Assembly: GCA_921293015.1 (NCBI GenBank)
Contig: OV121087.1
Location: 35,385,235 to 35,449,234, forward strand
Length of the DNA stretch: 64,000 bases
Direction: 5' to 3'
DNA from: Phorcus lineatus
Taxonomy: Eukaryota > Mollusca > Gastropoda > Trochida > Trochidae
Shown: positions 57,165-64,000 of the stretch, in pieces
Layout of the letters: the number at the start of each line of letters is the position of its first letter
Numbering within the stretch: position 1 is the stretch's first letter
Made by a program: the position numbers and the translations under genes
The notes under the pieces: model-generated
The model's input: the letters and a program-made list of their open reading frames with translations, nothing else
What the model was told of the DNA's origin: nothing
Database searches by the model: none

Positions 57165-60100
57165 GTAAGTGTTGACATATTTGTGTTGTGAATGATGTGT
57201 TTTTATTCATTTTTGTATATAGCCAATGTTTAGAATAAATATCCCAGTAACTGTCAACAAAATTACCGGATTATTTTGAACACGAAATCAGGTGATGTGC
57301 TTCTAATTTCGTGACATTTATCATGCCGTCACCGCTCTTTGCTTTCGCACTTTGTATTTTCGTTTCATTGAGTAACAAAATAGAGCGATACTGAATTTGC
57401 TTATCCCTGTGTATTCAATGTTTACCTAAAAGGTGTCGCTTACAAGACTGAACTTGAAAAAATAATTTTGACAGATGGTTTGTGGTAGATTCATTGTGTC
57501 ATGGCAACCCTCAATATGTCCTGAGACTTTGAGACCAACCAATTCATTTGACTGAAGATAATAATACATGTAAGAGTTATGTAATTGTAAATAAGCCATT
57601 TCAGCATTGTTATTATGGAATAGCAAAAACACTTTCAAATTAATAAAATACACACAATAATTCTATCTGTTCTTGAATGTATGTTTGTCTATTCTTGCAA
57701 ATACCATTTTTAAAAACTCAAGTTAGGTGGAAATATGATTGAACGTTTAAAGTTCATAATGTAGAACTCTTCTTAATATAAGATAGATAAGATAAGATAG
57801 ACAATTAATAACGACAGATTTCTATTCATTTTCATCAAACACCTAATTAATCAGTATCAACTACTTAAAGTTAGTTTCTAGTTGAGTTGTCACAAGGCGT
57901 TTTTTGTAAATGCTGCCATTGAAAGTGAGGAGTCAGAATAATTTTGTTGTAAGTCACAAGTTGTTTGTAAAAAAATATGATTATTACATCATTAAAAGAA
58001 AACATCCAAGTCTGGATGATAAAAATACTGTCCAGCCATGCCATGTTATTTTGTTTTAAATTTGATTATTTTATTTACTGCTTTGCCTTTATTTAATACT
58101 TTTTTATGTAAGTGATAAGGAAGTATTATGTCTTTTTTTGTCTCTGTAATAATAAATCATTGAATATTATTTATATGAATTCAAAGCTTTCAACATTGAT
58201 TTTTCAACATTCATTATGAGGATAAGGGAAGAATTAATAATGACTTTAAAATGTTGTCACTATGTCATAAGAAGATGAGTGTATAAACAAGACAAGCCCC
58301 AATAAATGAGACCATAGCCTACAGCTGTTATTAAATATATGCAAGAATCAATGCAAGCCACATCACTTCATTGATCATGTTTGTTGCCAGAACTCGTCCT
58401 GTTAGAGCAACAATCTTCGTCATGCGTCTAAGACTGAGATTCCCACGTTACCCTAGGGATCATTTCTCTATGGAGGTAGAGTATTCCTCTATCACCGCGT
58501 GCTTCAACTTTAGACATTTTTGTGTTGTGGAAGAATTTTAGAAGCTTTAACTTTCAGATTATTCCTTTCAGTTGACAATTTCTTTATGGAGGTAGAATAA
58601 TTCGTCTGTCACCTGTGTGCTTTAACTCTAGATATTTCTGTCTGTGAAGGGATTTTAGATGCAGTTCCATTTGATTTTCTTTCTGTTATGGCTTGGTATA
58701 CCAACTCTCATCTACCTCGGCTGTTCGAAGAAATATTTTTATTTTACGTTAGTTTAGAAAATCATTAAGTTCAGTGGGATATTGTTGGTATTGGCTGGAT
58801 TTAGCAGATGTTTTAAGTTAAGATAAACATGTGAATGATGTGCTTGTTAGGTGAACAAACAGGTGCCTGTTAGGTTTGTAAACATATGCTTGTACATCTG
58901 GCTTTTTCCAGTGGTAGACTTGATTTACTTATCTACACTTATTTGTTCTTCTCAAACTCAAACTTCTCAACTTTTTATTTTTACCTAAAACATCTCATGG
59001 ATCTATGATTAAAGTTATTTTTCCATTTTTTTCCTGATTTTTTAAATGTGTATCCATGATATGCTTCAGTGAATAATATTTTTGAGACCAATCTAAGATT
59101 TGTTATGAAACGATATCACAAAATTCTACATATAGTTAAGGAAGTTTCAAATCTCATTATTATGTTTTCATACAAATATACACTAAATGAATACATTAAG
59201 GACAAATGTGTGAGGCAGTTAATATAAACCAATTTGTAGGATAATTAGTATACTCATCATTTTCCCAAATGTTTTAATCATCATCCTAATTTACACTTGC
59301 TGAAGATAGAATTTCTGTTCTCAATTGTTGTTCTAAAGACCCACCTGAAAAAATAACCACATTTGATGTTTTAATTGTTTTTGCGTTTGCATGCATGAAG
59401 CTCATTAGTGAAAGGTTTTTGTGTAGAGTAGCTTTATGACTTATACTCGACAAATGTACATTAAAAATTGTTCTGTCTTTGATGACTTCAACAAGCTTGA
59501 AAGAATCAGGTTGTTTATTTGTAGAAAGGAGTAAACAAAATCTTATTATGTCATATTTAATGATATTTTAGCAATGGTATAATGATCATGATTAGGTATA
59601 ATATAGGAAAAATTTTAATAGTATTATCATGCACTTACATGCCAATGTCTTTCACAATCTTACTTCATTTGAAAGAGTACAGTGGTGCTCTTATATAATG
59701 CGATCCAATTCTATATGATTGTAGATGATTATGATGTTTATTTGTTTCTTGAACAACAACCTCAGTAAGGAATAGGCATTAAGTAATGAAAATTGGTTAC
59801 ATTAGATAAGGGATTAAGATTTTTGAGCATTCACTATTCATAACTTATACAGCCGATAGTTGCAGGTTTCACCGCAATACATAGCCACATTGGTGTTGCA
59901 GGCTTGTCCCGTTTCTACAAGTGAATCATGTCCCTTGTATCTTATTGACATAGAGACTTTTTAAATTCAAACTGTGATGCAGCTGCATCCAAAAGGTTTG
60001 TCTACTAAGGACGATATATCTAATACTAACAGCCGTGATATAAGTGAAATACTTTTTAAAGCGACTTTAAACCCCAAATCACCTCATAACTGTCTACTGA

Positions 60101-63100
60101 TCTAAATGTCATTATCCTAGATCAACAAAATATATGAATAACATTGAAACTACCCTGATTTTAGATATGGCATTTGATCTTTGAAGGTGAAAATGTAATC
60201 AGTATTCCATTGAATAGAAATGTAGAAATGGCACTCTCATTTAAATCCACAATGTTTTGAGAAATAAAAATATCAAAATATTGCCCCCAACAAGGACACA
60301 ATCTTGATCCGCTGAAGGGGTTTAGTCTATACAACTATCTGAGAACAGCCCGTATAGTCACATGTTCTGGCAAGCCAATCACAACCACAAAAGCCTTCAG
60401 TTTCAGCAGCTATGGGTAGGTAACTCCTGTGAACAATTCTTTTATAATCACCGTCATATTCTTTTTTGAACGCTATATGGTTAGTCCGCTAAGGATTAGG
60501 TTTTTCTGTACTAAACAGGTAACAGAACATATGCCCAGAAAGACTGCCATAAGACTTTCAGATTCTAACCTTCAAAAGATTTTCTTTAGGTGTCTTCAGT
60601 TCACTTTCTCAATTTCCCTGGAAACTCATGAAATGAAGGGAGCAGCAAGCAGTATTGTTACATACTTTACTGTAGCCAAAATGTTAACGATAGAAATTGG
60701 TCTGAAATAGTCCTTGTAGATCTATATTAAGCACTGTGTCCATTCTACTTTATACCACTTCAATGGAACCCCAGAAAATCCACTTCAATCAACCAAAACC
60801 AATCCATTAATGCAGTGAGGACTGTTATATTCAGTAATTGCATGTGAATGATTCACTAGCTGGAAGCAACGGTTTCCTGCTCGTGATACCACAGATCTGT
60901 TCTCCTGCTTGCAGCAGTTGGGGATTAGTCTCAAGTGACCATCTACAACCTATATGTAGCTCATTGTGCAAGAAAAACACCAGCATAAGGGTTAAGTTTA
61001 TACCTTTAGTGCCCTTCATTTGTGCGATAGGCTATCCTTACGAAGCCAACTAGTGAATACAGTTTTCGTCGCATTAAGTGCCCTAGGTGCTTGAAAAATA
61101 GAAGAGGGGGCATTTAAGTCAAATGAAGATGATTTTCCATAAAATTCAAAAGAGAAGAAAAAGAAAAAAATTCGGACATCTTAAGAAATTTGTCAAAATT
61201 GAATACCATTAAGGTTTTGATTGCCACAAGATGAAACAAAAAGACTGTCGCGTACCTTTATGCAAGAGGTATACTTGAAATGCAGCTTTCTGAGTGAAAA
61301 AATAAAGAAGTAGACCAATATTTTCAAAGACTTTATGACACGGGTAGCGTTTTCAGAAGGGGGGGCTAGTTTTGTTATGAGTTCAAAACGTGATTAGAGG
61401 GTGCTTATTTGGAGAGGACGCTTATTTCGTCAGATCATTACGTTAATTATTGACAACATGGAATCTGCTGTATATTAGCGGTGAAGGTTGATGTTGATGT
61501 TTTGTACAGTTAATCAGGATAAGCTAGAGACACAATGAGATAGCCAGGGTGTGGTCACTCTGTGTTAGACTTCAGGTGTTGCCAGTTGACGAACATGTCG
61601 CATGACCTTGTAGTACAGGTAAGTTGGAGAAAATGAGAAATTGTTTGTCTTGAGGTTTTGATGATTTGGCACTTATTTACTTCATTCATGTCTGTATCTA
61701 CCGGATAGTCTTCTTATGATGTTATGAACATCAATCAATTTCTCGCCGCTGATGGCTGAAATATTGCCCAAGCGGCGCTAAACATTAACTCACTCACTAT
61801 AGACATCTATCTCTCTTCAGAAGTTTGTAAATACTCTCAGAAGCATTTAAAAGGTCAAGTTGTCTCTGCTCTCAAGTAATTCCTTTAGTATTGTTTTTTA
61901 ATGGCTTGCATGGACATATCCTCATTTATGGAAGGAGCCCTTCTTTGAAAAATGACATCATCTCATTAATTTATAGTATTTCAGGAACATTTACCCTGGA
62001 CTATCTATGATGGTGTTAACCCTGTAGATGCCTTTGTGTTCCAGGATAATCTCATTTAAACCACTTTATACCTTTCATAAGCGAGTTGATATTAAACAAG
62101 TATTGACTTCAAGTGAGGTTGATCCAATGATTTATCGACCTTGGACATGTGATATTCATCAAGGCGAAGCTGTAGTCTATTATTGTTTTATTATATTCAA
62201 AATGTCTTAAATACAGCTATTATGTCAAATATAAGGGACATAACTCTAATTTAGGACAATATTAGAGATGAAGCAATGCCTATTCACTTGATTAACATTT
62301 TTTCACGTGAAGTACTGAGGTCAAGGTTGGGATTTCCTAAATCTATTTTAATCCTACAGAGGTGTTACAGCTGGTATATCAACCTCTCGCAATTCATAGA
62401 GGTTGACATCACGTGACATCAATGCTGTCACATTACCAAGAAATAATCCAATCATAAAATAATTCAGTTAATTCTGTACTAGCAGGTTGAGTGTTAAAAA
62501 ACACCTTGTGTAAGTCAAACATATTTTCTTGACAAAACAGTTTACTTAGTGGTTATAAAAAAATCTTTATGCTCCTGGTAAAACCTGATGACTACACACT
62601 CGGACAAACCATATAACACAGTGATATGACCAAAATGATATCAGTAGGCTATAATGACATGTCATTTACAATTGAAATCTTAATCTCAGTACATCTGTCG
62701 CCAGGGCATGAATAAACTATAAACAACATTTGAGTTTGTCACTGATCCTGCTTGTGACGGCTTGATCAGAAATATATGTCAATGGTGACTGATTTAAATT
62801 TTTTGCTCTATACTTTTTTTAACATATGTTGTAATGAAAGTAGGAAGAAATTCAACCTTTTTGTCAGTGAGTCATTTAACTCCAAAAGAAGTATTTTTTA
62901 TACGTTTGCCTTTATAGAATTGAATGCATAGAATTTTTATAGGTAAAAGGTAAGAAGTTCTTTCAAGTGTATCATTTCTATGTGAAAATTACTAGTACCT
63001 CAATTGGAATCTTGTTACCTTTGATATTTTTCTTTTACTCTTATTCTGACAAAATTTGTACAATAAGATTTTCTATTTTTTCAGACAATAGACATGTCCA

Positions 63101-63125
63101 AATTGTCAGAGAAAGAAAGATGGAG
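57102..63125 (+). CDS. Possible 5' end of a third gene, two alternative first exons
   Basis: Exon 1a 57102-57164 (21 codons, MVAHVDTMHGHGHDPILNSN, then T) and exon 1b 61595-61618 (8 codons, MSHDLVVQ) both end in phase 0 before GTAAGT donors. Exon 2 at 63085-63125 (TIDMSKLSEKERW) has a good acceptor (TTTCTATTTTTTCAG) and a GTAGGT donor in phase 2, so either first exon joins it in frame. The gene would continue past the right edge. No family recognised; the three short exons are the only evidence. Confidence 0.4.
57165..61594 (+). other. Possible gene 3 first intron, or intergenic
   Basis: AT-rich. No additional exon or repeat recognised. An ATGG|GTAGGT at about 60411 looks like a start-and-donor but its phase does not fit exon 2. 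Confidence 0.4.
61595..61618 (+). CDS. Possible gene 3 exon 1b
   Basis: ATG then seven codons to CAG|GTAAGT, phase 0. It would give a different short N-terminus from exon 1a with the same body. Confidence 0.35.
61741..61797 (-). repeat. Gastropod SINE-like core, fragment 3
   Basis: Reverse complement of the copy at 29561: GTGAGTGAGTTAATGTTTAG, CGCCGCTTGGGCAATATTTC and AGCCATCAGCGGCGAGA. Confidence 0.7.
61800..63084 (+). other. Stretch before possible gene 3 exon 2
   Basis: AT-rich, with nothing identified. Confidence 0.4.
63085..63125 (+). CDS. Possible gene 3 exon 2
   Basis: 41 nt after a strong pyrimidine tract, phase 0 in and phase 2 out, encoding TIDMSKLSEKERW. The internal ATG could also be a start. 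The donor is AG|GTAGGT. Confidence 0.42.
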
Positions 63126-63547
63126 GTAGGTGTGGCATTAGAAATGAAAATTATTTCTTGAATTATTTTTAGAAACGTTTTGTCATATGATTTTCTTATG
63201 TGAACTAAACTTGCACAATTGACAATGCATAGATATTAGAATGAATATTACATTTATCATCGATGAAGTAAGGAAGGTTGTCAATGATATCTAGTGAACC
63301 TTATTTCCGAGATGTTGAAGATATCACTGTTTGATAAATCTTCTTTTAGTACTGATTGTGTAATGATATTACAGGCTGCTAATTTATATGACATTCTAGT
63401 CATTCAGATATGACCTGATAATGTACTCCACAGCTAAAATGCACAATAGTCTGTTACTTACTGGCCTATGAAGTGTTGTATAGACAAAGTTCATATGATT
63501 AAGCTAAATATAAATTGCTGACTATTACATTTAATAGCATATTATAA

Positions 63548-63684
63548 GTTGTATGCTTCTCCCGAGGGTAATACGGTCTGATGTACCATCTTTGTTGCGG
63601 TGTCGCCCGAGCCGGTAGGCGAGGGATGACACCGCAACAAAGATGGTACAACAGACCGTATTAACCTGGGGAGAAGCATACAAC
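63548..63684. repeat. Fold-back element, 57-bp arms
   Basis: GTTGTATGCTTCTCCC, TAATACGGTCTG and TACCATCTTTGTTGCGGTGTC on the left are inverted at 63628-63684 with few mismatches. The 23-base loop is GC-rich (GCCCGAGCCGGTAGGCGAGGG). Same style as the fold-backs at 39371 and 39691. Confidence 0.9.
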
Positions 63685-64000
63685 GTTTTTATCTTACCGT
63701 TATGTTTCACGTATTACTTACTTTGAAATAAAAATCCGCAATAAGTGACCTTATATTTGCCGAACACGCAGAGGACAATAACAAAGATCAGCTGATTGAT
63801 CAGCTGGTGTGTTTGCCGAACTTTGCGACTATGAGGGTTCATTTTCTTACAATTACGTTGATAATCTGAATAGTACAGTTCTGAAACATCGACAATGTTT
63901 GGTTCATTTTCACATTAGCTTGATTGTTGAGAACTGAATAGTCACAAAAGAGATCGTTTAGGTCCAGATCTTCTAAGAAAGTAAGCTGGTTTAAATGTTA

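Noticed and set aside
60406..60417. ATGG|GTAGGT as a third alternative first exon of gene 3
   Set aside because: It would leave phase 1, which does not fit the phase-0 acceptor at 63085.

Overview
The window is animal nuclear DNA: AT-rich, with short exons bounded by clear GT/AG splice sites, long introns, AATAAA signals, tRNA-derived SINE pieces, a decayed mariner, fold-back elements and many minisatellites. Three copies of a core beginning GTGAGTGAGTGAGT and running into a CGCCGCTTGGGCAATATT block, plus two elements built like the 'pearl' elements of bivalves (tandem core repeats next to an ACGG-type microsatellite), point to a mollusc, probably a gastropod. No virus, CRISPR array or prokaryotic operon is present.

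Layout, all genes on the plus strand. (1) Positions 1-4833 hold the 3' end of a gene: six exons with matching phases and 443 in-frame codons, open to the window's left edge. Its C-terminal half resembles the microtubule-binding stalk region of dynein heavy chains, but it stops about 70 residues later, so it is not a full dynein motor. (2) 4834-12180 is intergenic and holds a TTAA-flanked MITE and a pearl-like element with a 145-bp repeat. (3) 12422-51428 is a complete 12-exon gene of 743 codons plus stop. A 16-nt coding start in a CpG-bearing region is followed by a 23.6-kb first intron, then by exons for an unrecognised N-terminal region, a farnesoic-acid-O-methyltransferase-like (Methyltransf_FA) domain in a single exon, a winged-helix-like segment, and a C-terminal purine-nucleoside-phosphorylase/MTAN-type domain that keeps the likely catalytic Glu and Asp. 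This is the most interesting object in the window. (4) 51429-57050 is a 3' flank with a dead mariner-family element (54686-55930, with terminal inverted repeats). (5) 57102-63125 appears to hold the 5' end of a third gene, with two possible first coding exons that both end in phase 0 and one shared second exon.

Gene models were built by eye from splice-site phase continuity and domain likeness. Domain names come from recognised motifs, not from a search. The first exon of gene 2 and all of gene 3 are the least certain parts. Introns and intergenic stretches are mostly AT-rich sequence with duplicated segments, described individually below.
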